A stretch of DNA of 37,990 nucleotides from assembly GCA_002838945.1 (NCBI GenBank), contig PGXB01000036.1, positions 1 to 37,990 of the forward strand, written 5' to 3'. This document shows, piece by piece, positions 28,156-37,968 of this stretch; the stretch's first letter is position 1; each line of letters begins with the position of its first letter. The notes below the pieces were generated by a model that saw nothing but the letters and a program-made list of their open reading frames with translations, searched no databases and was not told the origin of the DNA. A program made the translations under genes and the position numbers. Origin of the DNA: a candidate division Zixibacteria bacterium HGW-Zixibacteria-1 (GTDB lineage Bacteria > Zixibacteria > MSB-5A5 > GN15 > PGXB01).

Positions 28156-28911
28156 TTAATTTATCTTAATCGGGCCTTCGGCCTGTCCGTGAATAAACTG
28201 CCTGACGATTGAATTGGAGCTGTTTCTGGTTTCATCGGGTGTACCCTCGAACTCGACCTTGCCGTCATATAGCATAACAATCCTCTGACCCACCTTATAC
28301 GCCGAAGTCATATCATGAGTCACCGTAACCGAGGTCACATGCAGTCTGGTGTGCAGATTAATGATGAGGTCATTGATCCGGTCGGCCGTGATCGGGTCGA
28401 GACCGGTGGTTGGTTCATCATATAGCAAAATGGCCGGATTGGTGGCTATGGCTCGGGCCAGCCCGACCCGCTTGCGCATGCCGCCCGATAATTCGGCCGG
28501 ATATTTTTGCTCGGTGCCCGATAGACCGACCAGCGCCAGCTTTTCGGCGATAATGTCGTCGCGTTCCTTTTCCGGAAGATGCATACATTCCTTGAGAGCC
28601 AGTCCGACATTTTCGCCAACCGTCAATGAGTCGAGCAGGGCCGCCGATTGAAAGAGCATTCCGATGTTCTTCCGCACTTCGGTCAGATCGTTGAAATTCA
28701 TGTCGGTCACATCGTTTCCATCGACATATACCGATCCCGACTCCGGTTTAATCAGGGCGTTGATATGTTTCAGAAGCACCGATTTGCCGCATCCGGACTG
28801 CCCAATAATGACAATCGACTCGTTTCTGGCCACTTCGAGTGAGACCCCCCTGAGAACTTCCTTGTCGTCGAAGGATTTATTTACATTGTCGAATTTTATA
28901 TATGCATCCAT
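28156..28911 (-). CDS. mlaF: ABC transporter ATP-binding protein, MlaF type
   Basis: This is the ATPase of the phospholipid transporter that works between outer and inner membranes. The 251-aa protein has Walker A GQSGCGKS, a Q-loop (MLFQSAALLDSLTV), ABC signature LSGGMRKRVGLARAIA, Walker B LLYDEPTTGLDP and the H-loop TVTHDM. The 'LSGGMRKR' and 'DSLTV' details are typical of MlaF/Ttg2A. The ATG at 28911 (MDAYIKFDNV) is used because it begins at the conserved start and has AGGA upstream; the longer frame adds 10 unrelated residues. It lies 4 bp after mlaE. Confidence 0.94.
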   Translation of the reverse strand: MDAYIKFDNVNKSFDDKEVLRGVSLEVARNESIVIIGQSGCGKSVLLKHINALIKPESGSVYVDGNDVTDMNFNDLTEVRKNIGMLFQSAALLDSLTVGENVGLALKECMHLPEKERDDIIAEKLALVGLSGTEQKYPAELSGGMRKRVGLARAIATNPAILLYDEPTTGLDPITADRINDLIINLHTRLHVTSVTVTHDMTSAYKVGQRIVMLYDGKVEFEGTPDETRNSSNSIVRQFIHGQAEGPIKIN

Positions 28912-28915
28912 ATAC

Positions 28916-29695
28916 TTACATCCTGAACAGAACCATGGCAATCACATAATCCGAGACGAGAATCATCACCGAGGAAATAACGACGGCATACGTCGTCGAA
29001 ATACCGACGCCGCGGGCGCCGCCGGCGGCACGGAAACCTTCATGGCAGCCGACCAGCCCGATAATGGCGCCGAAAACGGTCGCTTTGAGCATACCGCCCA
29101 TCATGTCGAAGAAACTGAAAGAGAATCTGACGCCGTTAAGAAATGTCTCATAAGATATATCCACAAAAAGAACCGACACTGCTAACGCTCCGAGGACGGC
29201 GATGAAATTTGAGAAAATGACGAGTATCGGAAGCATGATGGTGCTGGCCACCAGGCGCGGCATCACCAGGTAGCGCACCGGGCTGATACCCATCGATTCC
29301 AGGGCATCGATCTGCTCGGTGACACGCATGGTACCCAATTCGGCGGCAATTCCGGCGCCGACGCGCCCGGCCACCACCAGCGCCGAAAGCACCGGGGCCA
29401 GCTCGATGACAATCGCTTTGCCGACCGCTGAGCCGAGATAGCGCAATGGCGCGCCGATAAATTTGAACTGGTAGGCGGCCTGCCATGACGATACGGCGCC
29501 GACGAATATCGAGATAATCAGGATAAGCGGAATCGATTTATTGCCGATCATAAAACACTGATCGACAATCAGACCAAGTGAGCGGGGAACCGATTTGAGA
29601 TGATATACGGCCTTGAAAAGAAGCAGGAAGGTGCTTCCCAGCCGCGATATAAAATTTATCGCGCGACGGCCTATTAATGGTACACCGCTATTCAT
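28916..29695 (-). CDS. mlaE: MlaE-family lipid ABC transporter permease
   Basis: This 259-aa inner-membrane permease has the family hallmarks: SWQAAYQF, ELAPVLSALVVAGRVGAGIAAELGTM, EQIDALESMGISPVRYLVMPR and the EGFRAAGGARGVG region near the C-terminus. It has about five or six helices and pairs with MlaF. It starts 2 bp after dnaB. No mlaD/MCE substrate-binding gene follows; radA is next. The complete transporter must therefore draw its MCE protein from elsewhere in the genome. Confidence 0.94.
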   Translation of the reverse strand: MNSGVPLIGRRAINFISRLGSTFLLLFKAVYHLKSVPRSLGLIVDQCFMIGNKSIPLILIISIFVGAVSSWQAAYQFKFIGAPLRYLGSAVGKAIVIELAPVLSALVVAGRVGAGIAAELGTMRVTEQIDALESMGISPVRYLVMPRLVASTIMLPILVIFSNFIAVLGALAVSVLFVDISYETFLNGVRFSFSFFDMMGGMLKATVFGAIIGLVGCHEGFRAAGGARGVGISTTYAVVISSVMILVSDYVIAMVLFRM

Positions 29696-29697
29696 CC

Positions 29698-31122
29698 TTA
29701 AAAGGGAGAATCGGCATCGGTATCAGGTATGGCCGGTTCAAAGGCAGCCAGATTCTCGAATCTGATAAAGTCCTTTACAAAGGCAAGATTGACCACTCCG
29801 GTCGGGCCGTTGCGCTGTTTGGCGACAATAAGTTCGGCCCGCCCTTCCACTTCCTTGCGTTTCAGATCATCTTTGTCAAGATGCGACATATAAAACTCCG
29901 GGCGATAAACAAACATCACGACATCGGCATCCTGCTCGATGGCGCCGGATTCGCGAAGGTCGGACAACTGCGGGCGCTTGTCGCCGCCGCGCATTTCCAC
30001 CATTCGCGACAACTGACTGACGGCAATGACGGGGATATTCAATTCCTTGGCCAATGTCTTCATGGATCGCGAAATCAACGCCATTTCCTGCTGGCGGTTT
30101 TCGGCGCGCACACCGCTGGTCATCATTTGAATATAATCGACAATGATAAGACCGACATTATGCTGGGCCTTCAGACGCCGCGCCTTGGCGCGCACTTCAA
30201 CCGGCGACAGAACGGCCGAATCATCAATATATATATTAGCCTCACTCAAGGGATCGGCGGCAATCGATAATCTCTGCCAGTCGGCATCGCGAAGGCGATT
30301 GGTGCGAAGCAGATGCTGGCTGATTCTGGCCCGGCCGCACAAAAGCCTAAGCACCAATTGCTCTTTCGACATTTCGATCGAGAAAATACCGACCGGGACT
30401 TTTTTATCGACCGCCATAAATTCGGCAACATTCAACGCGAAAGCGGTCTTGCCCATCGACGGACGTCCGGCAATAACCACGAATTCACCATCATGCAAAC
30501 CGCCGGTCATGGCATCGAGTTGTGCAAACCCGGTCTCGATCCCGCTTAATCCGCCCTTTGTATCCTGGAAATGTTCGATCTGCTCAAAAGTGCTGGGTAC
30601 CAGTTCGGCCATCGAGACAAAACCTTTGCGGAGGCGGCTCTCGGATATGGCAAAAATATTCTGCTCGGCCCGGTCGAGAATCTCCGTAACTTCATATTCC
30701 AGATTATAGCAGCTTTTCACTATTTCGCTGGAAGTATTGATCAGATTGCGCAGGACCGATTTTTCGAGGACGATCTTGGCATAAGAAACGGCATTGGCCG
30801 TGGTGGCGATGCCATCAACCAGTTCGATCAGATAAAGCCGCCCGCCGATATTGTCGAGCTGATTCATCTTGGTCAATTCTTCGGCAACCGTGGTAATATC
30901 GCATGGCTCATTTTTTTCGAAAAGATTCAGAATCGCCTTATATATTAGCCGATGCTTGGGAACATAAAAATGCTCATTGGTGGGAAGCTCTTCGATGACA
31001 GATGAGATGACTTCCGGCTCCTTCAGAATCGATCCCAGAATATCCTGCTCCGCCTCGACCGATTGAGGCGGCTGCAGCCGGGCGATATCTTTCTCTTTAT
31101 CTATACCGGGCCTGGTTGCCAT
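29698..31122 (-). CDS. dnaB: Replicative DNA helicase
   Basis: This hexameric helicase unwinds DNA at the replication fork. The 474-aa protein has an N-terminal DnaB domain (PPQSVEAEQDILGSIL; about 17-120) and a RecA-like C-terminal domain. Walker A is GRPSMGKT (219-226), followed by FSIEMSKEQL, Walker B in GLIIVDYIQMM, and SQLSRMVE...KRPQLSDLRESGAIEQDAD with the conserved Gln and Arg residues. No intein is present. It starts 4 bp after the uracil-DNA glycosylase gene, so replication and repair genes are co-transcribed. Confidence 0.97.
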   Translation of the reverse strand: MATRPGIDKEKDIARLQPPQSVEAEQDILGSILKEPEVISSVIEELPTNEHFYVPKHRLIYKAILNLFEKNEPCDITTVAEELTKMNQLDNIGGRLYLIELVDGIATTANAVSYAKIVLEKSVLRNLINTSSEIVKSCYNLEYEVTEILDRAEQNIFAISESRLRKGFVSMAELVPSTFEQIEHFQDTKGGLSGIETGFAQLDAMTGGLHDGEFVVIAGRPSMGKTAFALNVAEFMAVDKKVPVGIFSIEMSKEQLVLRLLCGRARISQHLLRTNRLRDADWQRLSIAADPLSEANIYIDDSAVLSPVEVRAKARRLKAQHNVGLIIVDYIQMMTSGVRAENRQQEMALISRSMKTLAKELNIPVIAVSQLSRMVEMRGGDKRPQLSDLRESGAIEQDADVVMFVYRPEFYMSHLDKDDLKRKEVEGRAELIVAKQRNGPTGVVNLAFVKDFIRFENLAAFEPAIPDTDADSPF

Positions 31123-31126
31123 ATAA

Positions 31127-31858
31127 TTATTCCGCCGCTAATTCATCAAATTTTTCACGGAGGCGCTTGACATCCTCCCAGGTATCGCGCTTATACGATG
31201 GAAATCGGAGCAGGGCCGCCGGATGATAGGTAACAATAAAGGGGATGCCGTTGAAATCGTGCCACTGGCCGCGTAGTTTTCCCAGCGGGGTGGTTGTCTG
31301 AAGCAGTCCCTGGGCGGAAATGCGCCCCAGGGCGCAGATAATTTTCGGTTTAATCAGCTTTATCTGTTCCAGTAAATACGGCATGCAGGTTTGCATTTCA
31401 TCCGGCTGCGGATCGCGGTTATTGGGCGGGCGGCATTTAAGAATATTGGCGATATAAACATCTTCCCGTTTGAAATTTATCGCCTCCAGAATTTTATCCA
31501 GAAGCTGTCCGGCGCGGCCGACAAACGGCTCGCCTCTCAGGTCCTCATCCCGCCCCGGAGCCTCACCGATAAACAGGACATCCGCCTTGGGATTGCCGAC
31601 ACCATAAACGAATTTCGTCCGGGTCGCGCCGAGGGGACAGTTTTGACATTCGCAGATCCCTTTCTGGTGCGACGAAAGCGATCGATATTGAATCACCTGC
31701 TTTTTATTCCTGCCGTTGAGAATCAATTCCTTTTGTTTGCGCTTGACTTTCCCCCGGTCGATAACGATATCGCCCAGCCCGATCTGTACCTGGCTCCGGG
31801 CCGCTTTCACAAGCAAGGCGGTGGTCTTGGGATCGAGACGGCTTTTGAGTTTAGTCAT
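31127..31858 (-). CDS. Uracil-DNA glycosylase, family 4 (iron-sulfur)
   Basis: It removes uracil from DNA formed by cytosine deamination. The 243-aa protein has motif [10 protein letters not shown] (98-106), and HPAALLR near the C-terminus. Iron-sulfur ligands Cys71, Cys74 (CQNCPLG), Cys142 (LKCRPP) and Cys158 (TCMPYL) define the family-4 (UDGa) type. About 60 residues precede the first Cys pair, a Lys-rich N-terminal extension longer than in minimal archaeal enzymes but common in bacterial ones. It starts 1 bp after coaBC and is followed 4 bp later by dnaB. Confidence 0.94.
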   Translation of the reverse strand: MTKLKSRLDPKTTALLVKAARSQVQIGLGDIVIDRGKVKRKQKELILNGRNKKQVIQYRSLSSHQKGICECQNCPLGATRTKFVYGVGNPKADVLFIGEAPGRDEDLRGEPFVGRAGQLLDKILEAINFKREDVYIANILKCRPPNNRDPQPDEMQTCMPYLLEQIKLIKPKIICALGRISAQGLLQTTTPLGKLRGQWHDFNGIPFIVTYHPAALLRFPSYKRDTWEDVKRLREKFDELAAE

Positions 31859-31859
31859 G

Positions 31860-33056
31860 TTATTCCAACCTGCTTATATGTTCAATCAGGACGCGCGCCA
31901 GTTCCATCTTGGGCATAGTGGGTAATGATTCGGTGCGCCCCTTTTTGTCGATCAGCGTCACCTTGTTCTTATCGCTCTCGAAAGGTACGGCATCTTCCAG
32001 GCTGTTGAGCACAACCAGATCAAGTCCCTTTTTCTTCAGCTTGGCCGTGGCGTTTTCGATACCGTTTTCAGTCTCAAGAGCGAACCCGATGATTTTCTGG
32101 CTTTTCTTTTTATCTTCCTTAACCGCCTTCAATATATCTATTGTCGAGGACAATTCAAGTTTGAAACTCCCCTGCGCTTCTTTTTTTATTTTCTGTGAAG
32201 CGATTTTTTTTGGCGTAAAATCGGCCGGAGCGGCCGCCATGATTAAAATATCGGTTTTCTTGAATTCCTTGCCGACCGCCCGATACATCTGCTCGGTCGT
32301 TTCAACCGCAATAAGTTTAACCGGCACAGCGGGCTGCATATCCACCGGCCCGGACACGAGAGTCACCTCCGCGCCCGCTTCATACGCGGCCGCCGCTAGG
32401 GCATAGCCCATCTTTCCGGATGAACGGTTGGATATAAACCGCACCGGGTCAATAGGTTCGCGGCAAGGCCCGGCGGTAATAAGAACTTTCTTATTTTTCA
32501 GGAGCTTTTTTTTTTCGAAGTGCTTTTTGATGATCTGCACAATCTCTTCAGGTTCGGCCATTCGACCGGGACCGGTGGTCTCGCAAGCCATCTCCCCGAC
32601 ATTGGGATCGATGAAGATATATCCAACAGCACGCAATTTTTCGATATTCTGCAGTGTAATCGGATTGAGATACATTTGGCTGTTCATCGAGGGCGCGATC
32701 ATCACCGGAGCCTGCGCGGCGCAGACGACGGTAGTAAGCATATCGTCGCTGACCCCGGAAGCAACTTTCCCGATAAAATTGGCCGTAGCCGGCGCCACCA
32801 CAAACAGATCCGGCCACGAAGCCAGGTCGATATGATGTGTTGCGACATACTGCTCCTCGGGAAACATTTCCACCGCTACCGGATGCTGGCAGAGCGTTTC
32901 GATGGTCAATCTCGTAATAAACCAGGTGGCATTACGAGTCATTATCGCCCTGACATCGGCCCCTTCCTTTTTCAGCAGCCGAATAAGAAAAGCGGTTTTA
33001 TAAGCGGCAATCCCGCCGGAGATACCGACAATAATCTTTTTATCTTTTAATGACAT
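31860..33056 (-). CDS. coaBC: Bifunctional phosphopantothenoylcysteine decarboxylase/phosphopantothenate-cysteine ligase
   Basis: It carries out two steps of coenzyme A synthesis. The 398-aa protein has the FMN-dependent CoaC decarboxylase (about 1-185) with GISGGIAAYK, the His motif THHIDLASW, APSMN and the catalytic Cys in EMACETTGPGRM. The CoaB ligase follows (about 190-398) with VLITAGPCREPIDPVRFISN, RSSGKMGYALA and the KIIGFALETE and DLVVLN segments. Order and length match the fused bacterial enzyme. It lies 29 bp after smg and is followed immediately by the glycosylase gene. Confidence 0.96.
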   Translation of the reverse strand: MSLKDKKIIVGISGGIAAYKTAFLIRLLKKEGADVRAIMTRNATWFITRLTIETLCQHPVAVEMFPEEQYVATHHIDLASWPDLFVVAPATANFIGKVASGVSDDMLTTVVCAAQAPVMIAPSMNSQMYLNPITLQNIEKLRAVGYIFIDPNVGEMACETTGPGRMAEPEEIVQIIKKHFEKKKLLKNKKVLITAGPCREPIDPVRFISNRSSGKMGYALAAAAYEAGAEVTLVSGPVDMQPAVPVKLIAVETTEQMYRAVGKEFKKTDILIMAAAPADFTPKKIASQKIKKEAQGSFKLELSSTIDILKAVKEDKKKSQKIIGFALETENGIENATAKLKKKGLDLVVLNSLEDAVPFESDKNKVTLIDKKGRTESLPTMPKMELARVLIEHISRLE

Positions 33057-33085
33057 GCGGATTCAAAATTTCAGAAGAGTGAAAA

Positions 33086-33559
33086 CTAGTTCACAAGCCC
33101 TTCATCATCGGGCAATAAAAATATCTGCTGTTTGCCGGCTTCTATAAAATCGGGCTCACGGAACAGTAAAGCGCCGATGATAATTTTCAATTGATCGAGT
33201 TCGATCGGCATCGCCCCCATGAGTGTCGCTCTTTCCAGTATCACCTCCATCAGGGCATCGCTGATAAGGCCAAGATATTTCAGTTGAAGCAGGTAACCAA
33301 TCGCATCTGATGCAAAATGCCGGCGTTCCTGCTCGGTGAGAATGCGCGTGGAAACGATCGACTGAGTGTCCTCGAGGACAAATTGCGAATCGCTCTGGAG
33401 TTGATCCAGAACCCAGGAATAGGCGGAGCTTATCTCATTATCGGTAAAGCCGTTGCTTTTCAGATAAGAAGAGACATCCTCCAGATTGTCCAATTGCCCC
33501 TGATGATCCTTAATATGAGACATCAGGAAGACAACAATTTCAAGAACCCTGTTACCCAC
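33086..33559 (-). CDS. smg: DUF494/Smg-family protein
   Basis: The 157-aa protein matches the Smg (DUF494) pattern: MGNRVLEIVVFLMSHI at the N-terminus, LEDVSSYLKSNGFTDNEISSAYSWV in the middle, and RILTEQERRHFASDAIGYLL followed by the ERATLMG segment. Smg proteins are soluble, mostly helical and of unknown function, often near dprA and topA. Here the neighbour is coaBC, which is different. The 89-bp gap upstream, after purH, probably holds the promoter of the long housekeeping run, but no clear boxes were identified. Confidence 0.85.
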   Translation of the reverse strand: MGNRVLEIVVFLMSHIKDHQGQLDNLEDVSSYLKSNGFTDNEISSAYSWVLDQLQSDSQFVLEDTQSIVSTRILTEQERRHFASDAIGYLLQLKYLGLISDALMEVILERATLMGAMPIELDQLKIIIGALLFREPDFIEAGKQQIFLLPDDEGLVN

Positions 33560-33648
33560 AATTTATCCTTTCAAAATCTGCAACACCCAGCACCAATTTA
33601 AGCATAGTTTAAAAAGCATGCAAGCAATAATTGCCCAAAAACAAAATT

Positions 33649-35232
33649 CTAATGCTTAAAATGCCTGATACCTGTGAATACCATTGCAACATTGGCCTTG
33701 TCGGCGGCCTCGATGGCAACCGGATCCCCTTTTGATCCGCCCGGCTGTATAATGGCCGTAACTCCCGCTTCGGTGGCGACTTCGATTCCGTCCGGCATCG
33801 GGAAAAAAGCATCAGATGCCAATACCGCCCCTTTGGCACGCTTACCGGCCCTTTTGACGGCCAGGGCGGAAGCATCGACGCGCGAGGTCTGCCCCATGCC
33901 GATACCGACCGTGGCGGTGCCTTTGACGATGACAATGGCATTCGACTTGGTATGCTTGACCATTTTCCAGGCAAACAGGAGCGATTTTATCTCATCGTCA
34001 GTCGGGCGGCGATTGGTGACATGCGTCAATGATTGGGCTCCAGTTACGACATCATCCGCCGTCTGATACAAAATTCCGCCGCGAACATATTTCAGGACAG
34101 TTTCTCCTTTGGGGCGGCCCCTGGTGATCTCCGGAAGAGCCAAAATGCGGCGGGTCTTCTTCTTCATCATCATGGTCAAGGCTTCGGGATCATAGCTCGG
34201 CGCCACGATACACTCGACGAAGTGAGTCTTATTCAACAACTCGGCGCAGGCCATATCGACATGTTTGTTGAGCCCGATGATCGAACCGAAAGCCGATAGC
34301 GGATCGGAAGCCAGGGCATCGCGATAAGCATCGGCAATAGTCGCACCGGTGGCCGCTCCGCAGGGGTTGGCATGCTTAATTACACATGCAAACGGCTCCT
34401 CAAAATCAAGCAGCATATCCAGCGTGGCGTCGAGATCGGCGATGTTGTTGTATGAAAGCTCCTTGCCGGCCAGAACCTCGGCCCGCGCCAAAGTCGGCCC
34501 GGTAAAACTTTCGTCGGCATAAAAAGCGCCCTTTTGATGCGGGTTTTCGCCGTAACGAAGGGCCGATTTCAAGTTGACCGCAATATCGAGCCGCGAAGGG
34601 AACTCATCACAGACTTCTTCCTTCTTCTCGGGCGGACCGGCGACAAAATAATGAGCAATAGCCTTGTCATAGGTATTGGTAAGTTTGAAGGCTTTCCCGG
34701 CCAACTCACGGCGAAGCTCCAGATCGACGGCGCCGTCATTTTTGACCAGTTCCTCGATTACGCGGGCATAATCGGCCGGATCGGTCACGACCATTACGCC
34801 GGAAAAATTCTTGGCTGCCGCTCGCAGCATGGTCGGGCCGCCGATATCGATATTCTCGATTATCTCGGCTTCCGTGACACCCGGCCGGGCCACCGTCTGC
34901 TCGAAAGGATACAAATTGACGACGATCATGTCGATCGGTTTGTATTCCTGATGCGTCATCTGGGCGAGGTCGTCTTCATTATCACGGCTGAACAATATCC
35001 CGGCGTGAATTTTCGGATGCAAAGTTTTTACCCGGCCGCCGAGTATTTCAGGAGCGCCGGTGAAAGTCGAAACCGAGATGGCATGGACATTTTCCTTCTT
35101 CAGCGCCGCCAGCGTGCCGCCGGTGGACAATATTTCGATATCATATTTTTCCAGTGCGCGCCCCAGATCAACCAGTCCGGTCTTGTCATAAACCGAAACC
35201 AGAGCCCGCTTTATCTTGATTTTTCCGCTCAT
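33649..35232 (-). CDS. purH: Bifunctional AICAR formyltransferase/IMP cyclohydrolase
   Basis: It carries out the last two steps of IMP synthesis. The 527-aa protein has an MGS-like cyclohydrolase domain (about 1-195, KRALVSVYDKTGL, STGGT, GGRVKTLHPKIHAGIL and VVNLYPFE) and the formyltransferase domain (about 200-527) with RYGENPHQKGAFY, the catalytic K-H pair in CVIKHANPCGAA and SDAFFPMPDGIE near the end. ATG 35232 is preferred because GGGGA lies 8 bases before it; ATG 35238 overlaps the purC stop. It is the third consecutive purine gene after purN and purC. Confidence 0.96.
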   Translation of the reverse strand: MSGKIKIKRALVSVYDKTGLVDLGRALEKYDIEILSTGGTLAALKKENVHAISVSTFTGAPEILGGRVKTLHPKIHAGILFSRDNEDDLAQMTHQEYKPIDMIVVNLYPFEQTVARPGVTEAEIIENIDIGGPTMLRAAAKNFSGVMVVTDPADYARVIEELVKNDGAVDLELRRELAGKAFKLTNTYDKAIAHYFVAGPPEKKEEVCDEFPSRLDIAVNLKSALRYGENPHQKGAFYADESFTGPTLARAEVLAGKELSYNNIADLDATLDMLLDFEEPFACVIKHANPCGAATGATIADAYRDALASDPLSAFGSIIGLNKHVDMACAELLNKTHFVECIVAPSYDPEALTMMMKKKTRRILALPEITRGRPKGETVLKYVRGGILYQTADDVVTGAQSLTHVTNRRPTDDEIKSLLFAWKMVKHTKSNAIVIVKGTATVGIGMGQTSRVDASALAVKRAGKRAKGAVLASDAFFPMPDGIEVATEAGVTAIIQPGGSKGDPVAIEAADKANVAMVFTGIRHFKH

Positions 35233-35234
35233 TA

Positions 35235-36131
35235 TCATTTCCCCGTTAATAGTCTGGCCGCCTCCCTGTATTTCGCGGCTGATTTCTCCACAATTTCCTC
35301 CGGCAGTTTCGGTCCCGGAGGCGTCTTATCCCATTCAAGGCCGTTAAGATAATCCCGAATGAACTGCTTGTCAAATGATGGTTGCGCTTTTCCGGGAGTA
35401 TATTGCGCCAAAGGCCAGAATCGGGATGAATCGGGCGAGAGAACTTCATCAATCAGGATAAAACGACCGTCCAAAAAGCCGAATTCGAACTTGGTATCGG
35501 CGATTATTATCCCTTTGCCGCGCGCATAATCGGCCGCTTTGGAGTAGATGGCGATTGACTTTTTCCGGCATAATTCCGCTGTCTCGGCCCCAACCGTCTT
35601 CAGTAACTGATCATAGGAGATATTCTCATCATGGCCGCTGTCGGATTTGGTGGAAGGTGTAAAAATCGGCTCCGGAAGTTTATCCGATTCTTTCAAATCG
35701 GGCGGAAACTTAAAACCATGCACCTCATTTTTTCCCTGCTTGCGCGCCTGGGTCAGTTCTTTCCACATCGAACCGGAGATATAACCCCGGACTATACATT
35801 CGACGTCGATTCGTTTGGCCTTATGGACCAGCATCGAGCGCCCTTCGAGAATGTCGCGGTGTTTAAGCAGCGGTCTGGGATATTGCGCCACATCGGCGGT
35901 CACCAGATGCGATTCGACCACATCCTTGAGAAAATCGAACCAGAACAGCGACATCCGGGTCAGAATTTTTCCCTTTTCCGGAATACCGTTGGGCAGAATA
36001 ACATCGAACGCCGAAATCCGGTCGGTGGTCACGATCAGCAGTTGTTCATCAAGATCATAAACATCACGGACCTTGCCGCGGCTGAACAAAGGATAATCCT
36101 TTATATCTGTGCTCATAACTAAATTCGCCAT
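35235..36131 (-). CDS. purC: SAICAR synthase
   Basis: It joins aspartate to CAIR in purine synthesis using ATP. The 298-aa protein contains FSRGKVRDVYDL, TTDRISAFDVILPNGIPEKG, VECIVRGYISGSMW, TPSTKSDSGHDENIS and IADTKFEFGF followed by DEVLSPDSSRFW, all family signatures. It is the longer (about 300-aa) form rather than the 235-aa form of Escherichia coli. A GAGGGAGG site lies 12 bases before the ATG, inside the end of purN. Confidence 0.96.
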   Translation of the reverse strand: MANLVMSTDIKDYPLFSRGKVRDVYDLDEQLLIVTTDRISAFDVILPNGIPEKGKILTRMSLFWFDFLKDVVESHLVTADVAQYPRPLLKHRDILEGRSMLVHKAKRIDVECIVRGYISGSMWKELTQARKQGKNEVHGFKFPPDLKESDKLPEPIFTPSTKSDSGHDENISYDQLLKTVGAETAELCRKKSIAIYSKAADYARGKGIIIADTKFEFGFLDGRFILIDEVLSPDSSRFWPLAQYTPGKAQPSFDKQFIRDYLNGLEWDKTPPGPKLPEEIVEKSAAKYREAARLLTGK

Positions 36132-36132
36132 A

Positions 36133-36732
36133 TTAATTATACCTCCCTCTTATGAGGTTTTCCAATGCGATTGGATATATTTTGTGTTCGATTTTCAAAA
36201 CCCGGGCCGCCAGACTGTCGGGATCGTCATCCGGCAGAACAGGGATTTTTTCCTGAATTAATATTTTGCCGTTGTCGTAAATTTCATCGACCAGATGTAC
36301 GCTTGCGCCCGATTCTTTCTCGCCCGCGGCGATAACCGCTTCATGCACATGATGGCCATACATGCCCTTGCCGCCGAATTTGGGAAGAAGCGCCGGATGA
36401 ATATTAACAATATGATTCTTGTATTTCCGGACAACCGACATCGGAATCAGTTTTAAATACCCGGCCAGGGCGATATATTCGACTTCGTATTCATCCAGCA
36501 TTTCCAGCAGGTCCCGTTCGGCATCTTCCGAACTGGCGTATTCTTTGGCTATATAAACAAAGGTGTCAATTCCGGCATTTTTGGCCCGCTCCAGTCCATA
36601 TGCATTATCTTTGCTCGAAACCACCAGGACAATTTCGCCCGAGAGTCTCCCCTGCTGTGAGGCATCTATCAACGACTGAAGATTGGTGCCGCCGCCGGAA
36701 ATAAAGACGGCGATTTTAGCCTTTGAGTCCAT
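36133..36732 (-). CDS. purN: Phosphoribosylglycinamide formyltransferase
   Basis: It transfers a formyl group from 10-formyl-tetrahydrofolate to GAR in purine synthesis. The 199-aa protein has IAVFISGGGTNLQSLID, YIALAGYLKLIP, the catalytic segment NIHPALLPKFGGKGMYGHHVHEAVIAAGEKESGASVH (split here: Asn-Ile-His...His...Ser) and VDEIYDNGKIL with its Asp. It overlaps the gatB end by 17 bp and precedes purC by 1 bp. Confidence 0.95.
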   Translation of the reverse strand: MDSKAKIAVFISGGGTNLQSLIDASQQGRLSGEIVLVVSSKDNAYGLERAKNAGIDTFVYIAKEYASSEDAERDLLEMLDEYEVEYIALAGYLKLIPMSVVRKYKNHIVNIHPALLPKFGGKGMYGHHVHEAVIAAGEKESGASVHLVDEIYDNGKILIQEKIPVLPDDDPDSLAARVLKIEHKIYPIALENLIRGRYN

Positions 36733-37894
36733 TCAGTTTCTCCCATAATATTTTATTGACGAGCTCGGGATTGGCCATGCCCTTTGTCTTTTTCATCACC
36801 TGCCCAATAAAGTAATCGAATAATTGTTCTTTGCCGGACATAAACCGCTCGACATTTTCCTTTTCCTCACCCAGAACTTCATCTATAACAACCGCGATTG
36901 TATCATAATCTGTAATTTGCGACAATTGCTGATCTTTCATTATTTCTTCCGCCGACTTCCCTGTTACCACCATTTGCGCAAAGACATCTTTGGCAATTTT
37001 ACCGGAAATTTCTCCGGATTGTATTAGATTTAAAAGATCAGAGAGCATGACGGGCGTAATATTAAAACTATCGATTTCCATGTTTCTCTCATTAAGGACC
37101 TTAAGCAATTCATTAATCATCCAGTTCGCAGCCGTCTTGCTGTCGGAATAACCGAGCATGACCGCCTCAAAATAATCAGCCAGCGGCCGCGACTCGGTCA
37201 ATATGCCGATATCATAATCGGAAAGATTATATTGTTGTACGAACCGGGCAAACCGCGCCTTGGGAAGTTCCGGCAGACCGGAACGCAGGTGATCAATGTG
37301 CGCATCAGATACCACCAGCGGCGGCAAATCCGGTTCCGGGAAATAGCGATAATCCTCACATGCTTCCTTTGTCCGCATCGGCTCGACCGTTTGTTTTTTC
37401 TCATTCCATAACATGGTACATTGCTCGACAGCCTGGCCAGACTTTATCAGGGCGGCCTGTCTTTCAATTTCGTATGCCAGCGCCTTTTCCACGTATTTGA
37501 ACGAATTCAAGTTTTTCACTTCGGTTCTCACGCCGAGTTCCGAAACCCCTTTACGGCGCACCGAAACATTGGCGTCACAGCGAAGATGTCCCTTTTCCAT
37601 ATCTCCGGTGCAGATTCCAAGATACTGCAATACCTGCCTTAATTTCAACAGATAATTGTAAGCCTCTGCGGGAGAAGCGATATCAGGATCCGAAACAATC
37701 TCTATCAGCGGCACTCCGCAACGATTGTAATCGACCCGGCTGTATGGCTCGCCCTGCTCCGGATGAAGAAGCTTGCCGGCATCTTCTTCGAGATGGATTC
37801 TATTTATTCTTATCGTCTTGCTCTCTTTCACATTTCCCGCATCAATTTCCATCCGGCCGCCTACCCCCAGCGGATGCAGGTACTGGGTAATCTG
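36716..37894 (-). pseudogene. gatB: gatB, aspartyl/glutamyl-tRNA amidotransferase subunit B, 5' end cut off by an insertion sequence
   Basis: GatB forms Gln-tRNA or Asn-tRNA from mischarged tRNA as part of GatCAB. The preserved part (about 392 codons) runs from QITQYLHPLGVGG through RIHLEEDAGKLLH, VDYNRCGVPLIEIVSDPD, KNLNSFKYVEKAL and DYRYFPEPDLPPL to the complete YqeY-like tail. The first roughly 90 residues are missing, including the usual VIGLEVHVQL and FDRKNYFYPDLPK segments. Similarity stops at about 37894, where IS-like terminal sequence begins. The frame stays open to 37954, but those extra 20 codons are IS sequence. Either the gene is broken, or the missing part lies beyond the IS. 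Expression from an IS-internal start would lack part of the kinase-like active-site region. Confidence 0.85.
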
Positions 37895-37912
37895 TATACT
37901 GCTCCCCATTAA

Positions 37913-37940
37913 TTGACAAGGATTGTTAAGAGAGTATCTT
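37913..37940 (+). promoter_or_regulatory. Possible IS promoter for the transposase
   Basis: A perfect TTGACA (37913-37918) lies inside the presumed terminal repeat. TATCTT (37935-37940) follows 16 bp later, reading toward the transposase start at 37969. Confidence 0.4.
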
Positions 37941-37968
37941 GTGGCTGATTTCACAAAGGAGATCAGTC

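Noticed and set aside
33560-33648. Terminator or riboswitch between purH and smg
   Set aside because: Only weak short inverted repeats are visible. No stable stem with a U-tract and no purine aptamer pattern was recognised.
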